A stretch of DNA of 64,000 nucleotides from Cupriavidus necator (GCA_022041995.1 CP074381.1:2604001-2668000), one strand, 5' to 3'. Counted from the stretch's first letter, positions 8,863 to 18,145 are shown. Program-made: numbers and translations. Notes: generated by a model not told the origin, from the letters alone.

Positions 8863-10569
8863 ATGCCGCTGCCTACCATGCCCGCCAAGCCTGCCCAATT
8901 GCTGGATCCGAGCGAGTTTGCTCCGGTCTCCGCGGTGCCCAAGGCCAAAGCCGCCACACAGGGCAAGAAACCTGTGCCGGCGCTCGAGCGCGTGGCATTG
9001 CTGGAAACCGGCGACACCGAGATGCCTGAGGTCCAGGCCCGCGCCGCCGCCGGTGGCACCCGCGCCCGCAGCACCGAGACCCCGGCCGTATCGACGCCTG
9101 CCGTATCTGCCGCACCGGTCAGCCTGGTCAAGCCGTCCACCGGCCCCACGCGCCGCGCCCGCAAGTCCGAGGGCCCGAGCAAGCTGTTCGTGCTCGACAC
9201 CAACGTGCTGATGCACGACCCGGCCTCGCTCTTCCGCTTCGAGGAACACGACATCTATCTGCCGATGATGACGCTCGAAGAACTGGACAACCACAAGAAG
9301 GGCATGAGCGAAGTCGCGCGCAACGCGCGCATGGTCAGCCGCACGCTCGATTCGCTGGTGGGCGGCACCGACGGCGTACTCGATGAGGGCCTGCCGCTGG
9401 CCAAGCTGGGCAACCGCGACGCGCAGGGCAAGCTGTTCTTCCAGACGCGCCTGAACGACATCAAGCTGCCTGAAGGCCTGCCGCAGGGCAAGGCCGACAA
9501 CCAGATCCTGGGCGTGGTCAGCGCGCTGCAGCAGCAGTACCCCGAGCGCCAGGTCGTGCTGGTGTCGAAAGACATCAACATGCGCATCAAGGCGCGCGCA
9601 CTGGGCCTGCCGGCCGAAGACTACTTCAACGACCAGGTCCTGGAAGACAAGGACCTGCTCTACGCCGGCGTGTTGCAGCTGCCCGGCGACTTCTGGACCA
9701 GGCACGGCAAGGGCGTGGAAAGCTGGCAGGACCCGAAGTCCGGCGCCATGTTCTACCGGCTCACCGGCCCGCTGGTGCCGTCGTTCCTGGTCAACCAGTT
9801 CGTCTACCTGGAACCGGTCGACGGCAGCCTGCCGCTGTACGCGCAGGTCAAGGAGATCAACGGCAAGACCGCGCTGCTGCAGACGCTCAAGGACTACACG
9901 CACCACAAGAACAATGTGTGGAGCGTGACCGCCCGCAACCGCGAGCAGAACTTCGCGCTCAACCTGCTGATGAACCCGGACATCGACTTCGTCACGCTGC
10001 TTGGGCAGGCCGGCACCGGCAAGACCCTGCTGGCGCTGGCGGCCGGCCTGGAACAGGTGCTGGACCAGAAGCAGTACAACGAGATCATCGTCACGCGCGC
10101 CACGGTGCCGGTGGGCGAAGACATCGGCTTCCTGCCCGGCACCGAGGAAGAGAAGATGCAGCCCTGGATGGGCGCGTTCGACGACAACCTCGAGGTGCTG
10201 CAGAAGAGCGACGACAGCGCCGGCGACTGGGGCCGTGCCGCCACGCAGGAGCTGATCCGGTCGCGCATCAAGGTCAAGAGCATGAACTTCATGCGCGGGC
10301 GCACCTTCGTCAACAAGTTCGTCATCATCGACGAGGCGCAGAACCTGACGCCCAAGCAGATGAAGACGCTCGTGACCCGCGCCGGCCCCGGCACCAAGAT
10401 CATCTGCCTGGGCAATATCGCGCAGATCGACACGCCGTACCTGACCGAAGGTTCGTCGGGCCTGACCTACGTGGTCGACCGCTTCAAGGGCTGGAGCCAC
10501 AGCGGCCATATCACGCTGGCGCGCGGCGAACGCTCGCGCCTGGCCGATCACGCCGGCGACGTGCTCTGA
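8863..10569 (+). CDS. PIN domain-PhoH ATPase fusion protein (PhoH2/YlaK type)
   Basis: A 568-residue protein joining an N-terminal PIN ribonuclease domain (LFVLDTNVLMHD at about 108-119, with TLEELDNHKKG) to a C-terminal PhoH P-loop ATPase domain (Walker A GQAGTGKTLLALA near 381; Walker B FVIIDEAQNLTP near 486). The family (PhoH2) couples ATP-driven RNA unwinding to RNA cleavage in characterised members. The first 105 residues are a Pro/Ala/Thr-rich linker with no fold. The ATG at 8863 follows a clear Shine-Dalgarno (AAAGGAAAG); the longer frame starting at 8695 begins inside a terminator. Unlike mycobacterial phoAT-phoH2, no antitoxin-like gene precedes it. Confidence 0.92.
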   Translation: MPLPTMPAKPAQLLDPSEFAPVSAVPKAKAATQGKKPVPALERVALLETGDTEMPEVQARAAAGGTRARSTETPAVSTPAVSAAPVSLVKPSTGPTRRARKSEGPSKLFVLDTNVLMHDPASLFRFEEHDIYLPMMTLEELDNHKKGMSEVARNARMVSRTLDSLVGGTDGVLDEGLPLAKLGNRDAQGKLFFQTRLNDIKLPEGLPQGKADNQILGVVSALQQQYPERQVVLVSKDINMRIKARALGLPAEDYFNDQVLEDKDLLYAGVLQLPGDFWTRHGKGVESWQDPKSGAMFYRLTGPLVPSFLVNQFVYLEPVDGSLPLYAQVKEINGKTALLQTLKDYTHHKNNVWSVTARNREQNFALNLLMNPDIDFVTLLGQAGTGKTLLALAAGLEQVLDQKQYNEIIVTRATVPVGEDIGFLPGTEEEKMQPWMGAFDDNLEVLQKSDDSAGDWGRAATQELIRSRIKVKSMNFMRGRTFVNKFVIIDEAQNLTPKQMKTLVTRAGPGTKIICLGNIAQIDTPYLTEGSSGLTYVVDRFKGWSHSGHITLARGERSRLADHAGDVL

Positions 10570-10705
10570 CACTGGCAGCCTGCGGCGCGCCCTGCCGGTG
10601 GCGGGGCGCGCCCGCAGTGCCTGAGCGCCGTCGTCAACGGCAAGCACTTTGGGGCTATGATGGCCCCATGTTTGCCGTTGCCCCGCATCCCCACTGGAGG
10701 CGTCG

Positions 10706-11167
10706 ATGAATACCCAGCATCTGCCCGGCAGGCAGTCGCCTGCCGCCGCCCGCAGCCGGCACAGGCAGCGCCTTGCGCTGGCCATGCTGGCCGCCGCCGG
10801 CATCGCGCTGGCCGCCAGCTGGCGCCCGGCCCATGCCGCCGCCGAAGAAATGGTGATTCGCACCATGGGCCCGGTCAGCTACGTCTGCGGCGGCGTCGCC
10901 GAGGACGAACGCCAGGCGCTGGCGGCCAAGGAGAAAGACTTCAATATCGGCATCCTGTTCACGCAGGGCGCCAACGGTGAATTCCTGTCCGACGTGGACG
11001 TCAAGCTGGTGCGGGACGAACAGGAAGTCGCCACCTTCCGCGCCGCCGGCCCGCGCTGCCTGATACGTGCGCCCGAAGGCAGCTACAATATCGAGGCCAG
11101 TTACAAGGGCCAGGCCAAGTCCGTCAAGGTCAGCACCGGTACCCGCAACGCCCAGCTACGCTGGTAG
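10706..11167 (+). CDS. Exported protein of unknown function
   Basis: A 153-residue protein with a long basic N-region and a hydrophobic core (LALAMLAAAGIALAASW) ending at a likely signal peptidase site near PAHAAAEE, so it is probably periplasmic. The mature part has a beta-rich pattern (FLSDVDVKLVRDEQEVATF, EGSYNIEASYKGQAKSVKV) resembling carboxypeptidase-regulatory or transthyretin-like modules, with two cysteines (YVCGG, RCLIRA) that could form a disulfide. The ATG follows a strong GGAGG. A cell-wall NlpC/P60 lipoprotein gene lies just downstream, so an envelope role is plausible. I cannot name a function. Confidence 0.8.
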   Translation: MNTQHLPGRQSPAAARSRHRQRLALAMLAAAGIALAASWRPAHAAAEEMVIRTMGPVSYVCGGVAEDERQALAAKEKDFNIGILFTQGANGEFLSDVDVKLVRDEQEVATFRAAGPRCLIRAPEGSYNIEASYKGQAKSVKVSTGTRNAQLRW

Positions 11168-11214
11168 CGGCAAGGCTTCCGGTGCGCCGGCAGGCCGGCG
11201 ACCGGAAACCCAGG

Positions 11215-11901
11215 ATGCCATTGCGCCGTACCCGTCTTTCTTCCCATCCGCTGCGCCTGCAGCGCCTGCTTGCCCAGGCGCGGCTGCCGCTGCTCTGCGC
11301 CACCGCCGCGCTGCTGGCGGCCTGCGCCAGCTCCCCGCCTTCCCGCCACGCCGGCCTGCCGCGCACGCCGGGCAAGCCCATGATCGATCCCAGCGCCGGA
11401 CTGGAAGAGATTTCCATCCAGGCGATGTCGCTGGTGGGCACACCCTATCGCTACGGCGGCAATACGCCGGACTCCGGCTTCGACTGCAGCGGGCTGGTGC
11501 GCTACGTGGTGTCGCGCGCGGCCAATGTAAGCCTGCCGCGCACGACCGAGGCAATGGGCGCCCGCGGCAGCTCGCTGGACCGCAGCGAGGTGGCGTCCGG
11601 CGACCTGGTGTTCTTCAACACCACCGGCCGCGCCAATTCGCACGTGGGCATCTACGTCGGCCAGAACCGCTTTGTCCATGCACCGTCGTCCGGCGGCACG
11701 GTCCGGCTCGAAGACATGGGCAAGCCTTACTGGGCCTCGCGCTACGACGGCGCGCGCCGCGTGGTCGCGGCGGTCAACCAGCCGACTGCGCCGCCAGCAT
11801 CGGTGGCACCCCCGGCCGCGCCACCGCTGCCTGAGCCCACGCCGGCCCCGGCACCGCTTCCGGTCGACGACGATCCCATCGCGGCCTTCGCCAACCAGTG
11901 A
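11215..11901 (+). CDS. NlpC/P60 family lipoprotein (peptidoglycan hydrolase)
   Basis: A 228-residue predicted lipoprotein: the signal peptide ends in the lipobox LLAAC with lipid-modified Cys37. The NlpC/P60 domain follows, with catalytic Cys91 in GFDCSGLVRY, His143 in ANSHVGIYVG and His155 in RFVHAPSSGG, the expected Cys-His-His arrangement for a gamma-D-glutamyl endopeptidase acting on peptidoglycan stem peptides. The last 45 residues are Pro/Ala-rich. The ATG at 11215 is preferred over a GTG at 11182 because the latter adds only a non-signal-like extension. The gene is closed by a strong terminator. Confidence 0.92.
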   Translation: MPLRRTRLSSHPLRLQRLLAQARLPLLCATAALLAACASSPPSRHAGLPRTPGKPMIDPSAGLEEISIQAMSLVGTPYRYGGNTPDSGFDCSGLVRYVVSRAANVSLPRTTEAMGARGSSLDRSEVASGDLVFFNTTGRANSHVGIYVGQNRFVHAPSSGGTVRLEDMGKPYWASRYDGARRVVAAVNQPTAPPASVAPPAAPPLPEPTPAPAPLPVDDDPIAAFANQ

Positions 11902-11907
11902 AGCACC

Positions 11908-11945
11908 CCAACAAAAAGCCAGGCATCAGCCTGGCTTTTTGTTGG
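11908..11945. terminator. Bidirectional intrinsic terminator
   Basis: A perfect 17-bp stem (11908-11924 with 11929-11945) around a four-base loop, containing AAAAAGCC and GGCTTTTT. It therefore presents a T-run in both directions and separates the NlpC/P60 gene from the convergent pit gene. Confidence 0.9.
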
Positions 11946-11961
11946 TACGGCGGCCCCTGCC

Positions 11962-12969
11962 TTACAGGATATGCCGCCCGATCCACCACGCGATCGCCGC
12001 CATGAAGGCCGACGCCGGGATCGTCAGCACCCAGGCCCAGACGATATTGCCGGCCACGCCCCAACGCACTGCCGACATCTTCTGCGCCGAGCCGACGCCG
12101 ACGATGGCCCCCGTGATCGTATGCGTGGTCGATACCGGCACGCCCAGCGCCGAAGCGAAGAACAGCGTCATGGCCCCGCCCGTCTCGGCGCAGAAACCGC
12201 CGACCGGCTTGAGCTTGGTGATCTTCTGGCCCATGGTGCGCACGATGCGCCAGCCGCCAAACATTGTACCCATGCCGATCGCCACGTAGCAGCTGACGAT
12301 GACCCAGGCCGGCGGCTCGCCGCCGGCCGCCACATGGCCGCTGGCAATCAGTAGCATCCAGATGATGCCGATGGTCTTCTGCGCGTCATTGCCGCCATGG
12401 CCCAGGCTGTACATCGAGGCCGAGACCAGTTGCAGCCGGCGGAACCAGCGGTCCACGCGCGACGGCGGCGTACGGAAGAAGGTCCAGCCCACGATCACCA
12501 TCATCATCGAGCCGAGGATGAACCCCAGCAGCGGCGAAATCAGGATGAAGGCCACGGTCTTCAGCAGGCCGCTGCCCACCAGCGCGCCGGTGCCGGCCTT
12601 GGCCACCGCGGCACCCACCAGCCCGCCGATCAGCGCGTGCGAGGACGACGACGGGATGCCGTAGTACCAGGTGATGATGTTCCAGGCAATCGCCCCGACC
12701 AGGGCGCCGAATATCACGTAGTGATCGACGATCGCGACATCGATGGTGCCGGTCCCGACCGTGGCAGCCACCTTCAGGTGGAAGATAAAGATGGCAACGA
12801 CGTTGCACATGGCGGCCATGGCCACCGCGTGGTGCGGCTTGAGCACGCCGGTGGACACCACCGTGGCGATCGAGTTGGCCGCGTCGTGGAAGCCGTTCAT
12901 GAAGTCGAACAGCAGCGCGAGCGCCACCAGCAAGGCGATCACCCACAGGCTCATTTGTATGGTCTGCAT
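11962..12969 (-). CDS. pit: Inorganic phosphate transporter, PiT family
   Basis: A 335-residue inner-membrane transporter with about ten hydrophobic segments. It shows the two inverted PiT signatures, FDFMNGFHDAANSIATVVST near the N-terminus and the second repeat around GVPVSTTHTITGAIVGVG. PiT proteins import phosphate with protons or as metal-phosphate. The gene lies 13 bases downstream of a DUF47 gene, the usual partner, so the two are surely cotranscribed. No PhoB box is obvious in the upstream gap. Confidence 0.94.
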   Translation of the reverse strand: MQTIQMSLWVIALLVALALLFDFMNGFHDAANSIATVVSTGVLKPHHAVAMAAMCNVVAIFIFHLKVAATVGTGTIDVAIVDHYVIFGALVGAIAWNIITWYYGIPSSSSHALIGGLVGAAVAKAGTGALVGSGLLKTVAFILISPLLGFILGSMMMVIVGWTFFRTPPSRVDRWFRRLQLVSASMYSLGHGGNDAQKTIGIIWMLLIASGHVAAGGEPPAWVIVSCYVAIGMGTMFGGWRIVRTMGQKITKLKPVGGFCAETGGAMTLFFASALGVPVSTTHTITGAIVGVGSAQKMSAVRWGVAGNIVWAWVLTIPASAFMAAIAWWIGRHIL

Positions 12970-12982
12970 GCCGATTGCCGCC

Positions 12983-13609
12983 TCAGGCGTTTTCCAGGAC
13001 GATGCCTTCGATGATGTTGGCGACGTCCTCGCACTTGTCGGTGATCGTCTCGAGCTGTTCGTAGATGGCCTTCAGCTTGATCAGGCGCTTGACGTCGGTC
13101 TCGTCGCGGAACAGCTTGGACATCGCCGAGCGCATCACGCGGTCGGCTTCAGACTCAAGCTGGTCGATCTGCTGCGCGGTCTTCAGGATGGCGCTGGCGT
13201 TGCCCATGTCCTCGAGCAGGCCCACCGCGATCTTGACCTGGTCGCAGCACTGCACGCAGATGGCCGCCAGGCGCAGCGCCTCGTCGGTGAGGTTGGTGAC
13301 GTCGTACAGCGAGATGGTCTCGGCCACGTCTTCCATCAGGTCCAGGATGTCGTCCATGGTCGTGATGAGCTTGTGGATCTCGTCGCGGTCCAGCGGCGTG
13401 ATGAAGGTCTTGTGCAGCAGGTCGATGGTGTCGTGCGTGATCCGGTCGGCCTTCTTTTCGGTGGCCTGGACGCGGCGGGCATGTGCCTCGGCGTTGGGCA
13501 AATCGTTGACCAGTGCCTGGAGCTCATGGGCGGCGGTCACCGCGCAGTCGGCGTGCTGGTTGAAATATTCGAAGAACTTGCCCTCCGTGGGCATGAATCG
13601 GCCGAACAT
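12983..13609 (-). CDS. DUF47 family phosphate-transport accessory protein
   Basis: A 208-residue all-helical protein of the DUF47 (PhoU-like, YkaA/Pit accessory) family: MFGRFMPTEGKFFEYFNQHA, then E/D-rich helices such as TTMDDILDLMEDVAETISLY that resemble PhoU metal-binding helices. Members sit next to pit genes and are thought to control PiT activity, which is an inference from context. The ATG at 13609 follows AAGGAA; a longer frame to 13771 is not protein-like. Confidence 0.92.
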   Translation of the reverse strand: MFGRFMPTEGKFFEYFNQHADCAVTAAHELQALVNDLPNAEAHARRVQATEKKADRITHDTIDLLHKTFITPLDRDEIHKLITTMDDILDLMEDVAETISLYDVTNLTDEALRLAAICVQCCDQVKIAVGLLEDMGNASAILKTAQQIDQLESEADRVMRSAMSKLFRDETDVKRLIKLKAIYEQLETITDKCEDVANIIEGIVLENA

Positions 13610-13798
13610 GGAATGTTCCTTGTGGCAGCGTGGTGACGCTGCTGATTGTGTTGCAGGATTGAGCGGGCGCGTTGCATGACAGTCGCGGGCAGCGGCTGTC
13701 ATCAAAGCGCAATATTTTACAGGGTTACAGGGACATTGCCCGCGAATTTGGCGCAAAAGACGGCGCCGCACAGCCTATTGCAGGCTGGCTTGACTTCG

Positions 13799-15190
13799 TC
13801 AGGTGTCGTTGTCGAAGAAAGCCGGGCCGCCGCTGAAGTTGTCGAACTTCGTGAACTGCCCCAGGAAGGTCAGGCGCACCGTGCCGATCGGGCCGTTACG
13901 CTGCTTGCCGATAATGATTTCGGCCGTGCCCTTGTCCTGGGAGTCCGCGTTATAGACTTCATCGCGGTAGATGAACAGGATCACGTCGGCATCCTGTTCA
14001 ATAGCGCCGGATTCGCGCAGGTCGGACATGACCGGGCGCTTGTTGGGGCGCTGTTCCAGGCTTCGGTTCAGCTGCGACAGCGCGATCACCGGGCAGTTGA
14101 GTTCCTTGGCCAGGCCCTTGAGCGAACGGGAAATTTCGGAAATTTCCGTGGCGCGGTTCTCGCCGCCGCCGGAACCCGACATCAGCTGCAGGTAATCGAT
14201 GATGATCAGGCCAAGTTGCCCGCACTGGCGCGCCAGGCGCCGCGAACGGGCACGCAGCTCCATCGGGTTCAGCGCCGGCGTTTCATCGATGAACAACTGC
14301 GTGTCGTTCATGCGCTGGATCGCATGCGTCAGCCGCGGCCAGTCCTCATCCAGCAGGCGGCCAGTGCGCAGCCGGTGCTGGTCGAGGCGGCCTACCGAGC
14401 CGAGCATACGCATGGCCAGCTGGGTGCCCGCCATTTCCATCGAGAACACTGCCACCGGCAAGCCCTGCTCCACCGCCACGTGCTCGCCGATGTTCAGCGA
14501 GAACGCTGTCTTACCCATCGACGGGCGGCCGGCCACGATGACCAGGTCGCCCGGCTGCATGCCGCTGGTCATCTTGTCCAGGTCGATGAAGCCGGTCGGA
14601 ACGCCGGTGACGTCGGTGGTGGAATCGCGGTGATACAGCTCGTCGATGCGCTCGACCACCTGGGTCAGCAGCGGCTGGATTTCCTGGAAACCCTTCTGGC
14701 CGCGCGAGCCTTCTTCGGCAATCGCAAAGACCTTGGACTCGGCCTCATCCAGCAGCTCGCGCACCTCTCGGCCCTTGGGCGCGAATGCGGCCGAGGCGAT
14801 ATCGTCGGCCGCCGTCACCAGCTTGCGCAGCACCGAGCGCTCGCGCACGATCTCCGCGTAGCGGCGGATGTTGGCCGCGCTGGGCGTGTTCTGCGCCAGC
14901 GAATTCAGGTAGGCCAGCCCGCCCACCTCCTCGGCCTTGCCGGCCACCTGCAGCATCTCATAGACCGTGATCACGTCGGCCGGCTTGGTCGCCGAGATCA
15001 GCCGGGCGATGCTCTGGAAGATCATCCGGTGGTCAAAACGGTAGAAATCCGCCTCGGAAATGAAGTCCGCAATGCGGTCCCAGGCGGCGTTGTCCAGCAG
15101 CAGGCCACCCAGCACCGATTGCTCGGCTTCGATGGAATGCGGCGGGACCTTGAGGTTCTCGAGTTGGGGGTCGGCGACGGGCGCGTTCAT
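13799..15190 (-). CDS. dnaB: Replicative DNA helicase DnaB
   Basis: The 463-residue hexameric replication-fork helicase. It has the N-terminal helical collar (HSIEAEQSVLGGLLLD) and the RecA-like motor with Walker A GRPSMGKT at 221-228, Walker B IIDYLQLM at 330-337 and the sensor/DnaB signature SQLNRSLEQRPNKRP. There is no intein. It follows the S6-PriB-S18-L9 operon on the same strand but is separated from rplI by an intrinsic terminator, so it probably has its own promoter or depends on read-through. Confidence 0.97.
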   Translation of the reverse strand: MNAPVADPQLENLKVPPHSIEAEQSVLGGLLLDNAAWDRIADFISEADFYRFDHRMIFQSIARLISATKPADVITVYEMLQVAGKAEEVGGLAYLNSLAQNTPSAANIRRYAEIVRERSVLRKLVTAADDIASAAFAPKGREVRELLDEAESKVFAIAEEGSRGQKGFQEIQPLLTQVVERIDELYHRDSTTDVTGVPTGFIDLDKMTSGMQPGDLVIVAGRPSMGKTAFSLNIGEHVAVEQGLPVAVFSMEMAGTQLAMRMLGSVGRLDQHRLRTGRLLDEDWPRLTHAIQRMNDTQLFIDETPALNPMELRARSRRLARQCGQLGLIIIDYLQLMSGSGGGENRATEISEISRSLKGLAKELNCPVIALSQLNRSLEQRPNKRPVMSDLRESGAIEQDADVILFIYRDEVYNADSQDKGTAEIIIGKQRNGPIGTVRLTFLGQFTKFDNFSGGPAFFDNDT

Positions 15191-15267
15191 GGGGAGGGAT
15201 TATAACGGCGGGCGGACGCACTTCGCCGGACATTTAGCGACGGCGCCTGCAAAGACAAGCAGGCAAC

Positions 15268-15298
15268 AAAAAAGGCAGGAGCCAGGGCTCCTGCCTTT
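15268..15298 (-). terminator. Intrinsic terminator after rplI
   Basis: Read leftward, a perfect 12-bp stem (15298-15287 with 15282-15271) around a four-base loop ends in a run of T (15273-15268). It lies 61 bases after the rplI stop and separates the ribosomal protein operon from dnaB. Confidence 0.88.
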
Positions 15299-15358
15299 CT
15301 TGCTTGCGGTGCTTGCGGTGCTTCAGCCGGCGCAGCGCGCCGGCGAGGCGGCACGTCC

Positions 15359-15811
15359 TTAGACGCTTTCGCCCACGACCGACACGGTCACGTCGACCAC
15401 GACGTCCGTGTGCAGCGCAACGCTGACCGGGTGGTCGCCCACCATCTTCAGCGGGCCGTTCGGCATGCGAACCTGGGCCTTTTCCAGCTTGAAGCCTTGG
15501 CCAGCCAGGGCTTCAGCGATGTCGGCGTTGGTCACGGAACCGAACAGGCGGCCGTCCACACCCGACTTCTGGCTGATCTGGACGGTCAGGCCGTTCAGCT
15601 TCTCGCCTTCGGCTTGCGCGGCAGCCAGCTTCTCGGCAGCGGCCTTTTCCAGCTCGGCGCGCTTGACTTCGAATTCGGCGATCGCGGTTTGCGTAGCGCG
15701 GCGGGCCTTCTTGCCCGGGATCAGGAAGTTACGGGCGTAACCGTCCTTCACCTTGACGATGTCACCCAGGTTGCCCAGGTTGACGACTTTTTCCAGCAGA
15801 ATAATTTGCAT
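15359..15811 (-). CDS. rplI: 50S ribosomal protein L9
   Basis: The 150-residue L9 protein: N-terminal globular domain [30 protein letters not shown] with the L9 signature, a charged connecting helix, and the C-terminal domain ([19 protein letters not shown]). It is the last gene of the rpsF-priB-rpsR-rplI operon, 32 bases downstream of rpsR, followed by a terminator. Confidence 0.97.
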   Translation of the reverse strand: MQIILLEKVVNLGNLGDIVKVKDGYARNFLIPGKKARRATQTAIAEFEVKRAELEKAAAEKLAAAQAEGEKLNGLTVQISQKSGVDGRLFGSVTNADIAEALAGQGFKLEKAQVRMPNGPLKMVGDHPVSVALHTDVVVDVTVSVVGESV

Positions 15812-15843
15812 CGTATTCTCTCCTTAACGGACCTAGGGCCTGA

Positions 15844-16122
15844 TCAGTTCTTGTGCAGGTCGGTGTACGGCATCAGCGCGAGGAAACGCGCACGCTTGAT
15901 GGCCGTATCCAGCTGACGCTGATAGTGAGCCTTGGTACCGGTCAGGCGGGCCGGCGTGATCTTGCCGTTGTCGCCGATGAAGTCCTTCAGGGTGTCCAGA
16001 TCCTTGTAGTCGATCTGTTCCACGCCAGCCACGGTGAAGCGGCAGAAGCGCTTGCGCTTGAACAGCGGGTTCTGTTGCTGGAAGCGCTTCTTGTTCTTGT
16101 TGTCACGTTTGACGAATGCCAT
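15844..16122 (-). CDS. rpsR: 30S ribosomal protein S18
   Basis: The 92-residue S18, recognisable from its Lys-rich start and the signature [21 protein letters not shown] followed by [15 protein letters not shown]. It binds S6 in the platform of the 30S subunit, and its gene lies three bases downstream of priB in the same operon as rpsF. Confidence 0.97.
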
Positions 16123-16125
16123 GAT

Positions 16126-16425
16126 TCAATCCTTTTCGAATGCTTTACATCCAGTGATGTGAAAGACGAGAGCCTTGCTGTTGCGGTGCCTGCGGGCCAG
16201 GAATCCTTCGCAGTCGAGCAGCGTGCCGAGCGGTAACCGCTCCAGACGCTGGCCAACCTGTCCGATGCCCATCGCTGCGATTGCAAACTCGACCTGCCGC
16301 GGCGTTTGCGCCTCGACGGCCTCGCCGCTGTACTGCAGAATGCAGTTCACGACGGGGACCCCGGCCGGGGTATAGCGCAGGGCATCGCGTTCCGCCAGGG
16401 TGGCGGCAAGCCGAAGCTGGTTCAA
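16126..16425 (-). CDS. priB: Primosomal replication protein N (PriB)
   Basis: PriB, a small OB-fold single-stranded DNA-binding protein of the replication restart primosome. The core is NQLRLAATLAERDALRYTPAG followed by the conserved VNCILQYSGE. A TTG at 16425 is the best start: it gives 99 residues, begins LNQL like homologues, and has AGAGG eight bases upstream. An in-frame ATG at 16449 would add eight residues. It lies between rpsF and rpsR, its standard place in this phylum. Confidence 0.92.
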   Translation of the reverse strand: MNQLRLAATLAERDALRYTPAGVPVVNCILQYSGEAVEAQTPRQVEFAIAAMGIGQVGQRLERLPLGTLLDCEGFLARRHRNSKALVFHITGCKAFEKD

Positions 16426-16502
16426 CGCGGGGCCTCTTGCTGGTTGCAATCCGTGCTGCCGTGGCCGACGCTGTCAGCCATGGCGCGCACCGCAGTCCGC
16501 AC

Positions 16503-16877
16503 TCAGGCGGCCTGGCCTTCGGTGGTCGTTTGCGCGGCCTTGCGGGCTTCTTCGCGCTGCACTTCCTTCATCATCGGCGAAGGTGCGGTCTCGGCCTTCT
16601 TGGTCTGCACGATCAGGTGGCGCAGGACGGCATCGTTGAACTTGAACGCGTGTTCCAGTTCAGCCAGCGTTTCCTTGCCGCATTCGATGTTCAGACAAAC
16701 GTAGTGAGCCTTGGCCAGCTTCTGGATCATGTAGGCCATCTGGCGACGGCCCCAGTCTTCCACGCGATGAACGTTGCCGTTCTGCGAGGTCACGAGCTGC
16801 TTGTAGCGCTCGATCATGGCCGGCACTTGTTCGCTCTGGTCCGGGTGGACGATGAAGACGATTTCGTAATGACGCAT
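16503..16877 (-). CDS. rpsF: 30S ribosomal protein S6
   Basis: The 124-residue S6: [21 protein letters not shown] and [18 protein letters not shown] are diagnostic. The ATG at 16877 follows a consensus AAAGGAG; an upstream extension to 16928 is not conserved-looking. It is the first gene of the operon rpsF-priB-rpsR-rplI. The acidic/Ala-rich C-terminal tail is where S6 is modified by RimK in some bacteria. Confidence 0.97.
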   Translation of the reverse strand: MRHYEIVFIVHPDQSEQVPAMIERYKQLVTSQNGNVHRVEDWGRRQMAYMIQKLAKAHYVCLNIECGKETLAELEHAFKFNDAVLRHLIVQTKKAETAPSPMMKEVQREEARKAAQTTTEGQAA

Positions 16878-16944
16878 TGACGCTCCTTTTGGATTAGCCA
16901 CCCGGGCGTCACGAGTCCGGTGTGGCAAGGTTGAATAGCCTTAA

Positions 16945-16974
16945 ATTATAGCGCGCATGGCAGCAAGTGCGCAA
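16945..16974 (-). promoter_or_regulatory. Sigma-70 promoter of the rpsF operon
   Basis: Read leftward: TTGCGC (16974-16969), an 18-base spacer, then a perfect TATAAT (16950-16945). The start point would be near 16938, about 60 bases before the rpsF ATG, placing the promoter exactly in the rpsF-asparaginase gap. Confidence 0.75.
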
Positions 16975-16995
16975 GCCGCTGTTTACACAGGCAAA

Positions 16996-17988
16996 TCAGG
17001 CGTTGGCAAACAAGGCCTGCAGCCTTGCCGGATCCTGCGCCAGCCCTGCATCGGCTGCCAGCGCCAGGACCAGCAGCACGCGCGCCTTATAGGGATTGAG
17101 GTCCGTTGCCGAGACAAAAGCCCCATCCGCCGGGCTTAGTTGGGGCGGAATCGCCACATGGCCGGCCCCGGTGCGGGAACTGCGCACCACGGCCACGCCC
17201 GCGGCAGCAGCATCGGCCAGCGCCTCGGCCAGCACCTCATGCACCGAGCCATTGCCGGCGGCAGCCACCACCAGTCCGGCAACGCCCGCACGGACCAGCG
17301 CATCCACAGCCACCCTGCCCGGCTGGGCGTAGCTCGGCACAATCTCCACCATCGGCCACGCCGCCGGCATCGGCCCGATCACCCACGCCGCGCGCGGCGC
17401 GCGGGCGAAGCGCACGTAGTCATCCTGCACGAAACCCAGCGGCCCGCAGGCCGAGACAAAGGCATCAACCGCCGATGTGTGGGCCTTGGCCACATCCCGC
17501 GCAGCGTGGATCTGCTGATTCAGCACCACCAGCACACCCTTGCCGCGCGCATCGGGGTGGGCGGCCACGCGCACCGCATCCAGCAGATTCAGCGGACCAT
17601 CGGCCGACAGCGACGTCGACGGGCGCATTGCCGCCGTCATCACCACGGGCACCGGACACGATTGCGTCACGTGCAGCGCCATCGCGGTTTCCTCCAGCGT
17701 ATCGGTGCCGTGCGTGATCACGATGCCGGCCACGTCGGGCTGCGCGGACCAGTGCTCAACCCGTGCCGCCAGCGTTTGCCAGAGCATGAAGGTCATGTCC
17801 TTGCTGTCGACCTGGGCCACCTGCTCGGCCTCGATGCGGGCCGCCGACTGCAGCGCGGGCACCGCTGCCAGCAACGACGACACCGGCACGGTCGCCGCCT
17901 GGTAGCGTGCGCTGCTGGCGGAGTTGCCGGCCGCGCCAGCGATGGTGCCGCCGGTGGCCAGTACGACGATGCGAGGCAATTGGGTCAT
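16996..17988 (-). CDS. L-asparaginase
   Basis: A 330-residue asparaginase of the bacterial type I/II family, hydrolysing asparagine to aspartate and ammonia. Both threonine signatures are present: VVLATGGTIAG (nucleophile Thr12 with Thr15) and IVITHGTDTLEE (Thr95-Asp96). There is no clear signal peptide at the MTQLPRIV start, which argues for a cytoplasmic enzyme, although a longer frame exists upstream to 18099. It is divergent from lexA, with SOS boxes in the shared region 138 or more bases from its start. Confidence 0.92.
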   Translation of the reverse strand: MTQLPRIVVLATGGTIAGAAGNSASSARYQAATVPVSSLLAAVPALQSAARIEAEQVAQVDSKDMTFMLWQTLAARVEHWSAQPDVAGIVITHGTDTLEETAMALHVTQSCPVPVVMTAAMRPSTSLSADGPLNLLDAVRVAAHPDARGKGVLVVLNQQIHAARDVAKAHTSAVDAFVSACGPLGFVQDDYVRFARAPRAAWVIGPMPAAWPMVEIVPSYAQPGRVAVDALVRAGVAGLVVAAAGNGSVHEVLAEALADAAAAGVAVVRSSRTGAGHVAIPPQLSPADGAFVSATDLNPYKARVLLVLALAADAGLAQDPARLQALFANA

Positions 17989-18125
17989 GGGGCGTGCAAA
18001 GAATGTGGGAAGACGGGAATGCCGATTGTAACGGGCGCGCCCCGCCTCGCCGCCGGCCCGCGCTGGCGATCCATATTCCGTCGATGCGGCACGCCCCAAA
18101 AATTCTGCTTGCGCTCAGGCCGATA

Positions 18126-18141
18126 CTGTATAAAATCACAG
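18126..18141 (+). promoter_or_regulatory. LexA binding site (SOS box) 1 upstream of lexA
   Basis: CTG-N10-CAG with an AT-rich centre (TATAAAATCA), matching the gamma/beta-proteobacterial SOS box. It is the distal of two tandem boxes whose starts are 20 bp apart, as in the autoregulated E. coli lexA promoter. Confidence 0.88.
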
Positions 18142-18145
18142 CATA

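Noticed and set aside
15301..15323. A small tandem repeat (TGCTTGCGG twice plus a part) after the rplI stop.
   Set aside because: Too short and imperfect to be a CRISPR or regulatory array; noted only as local slippage.
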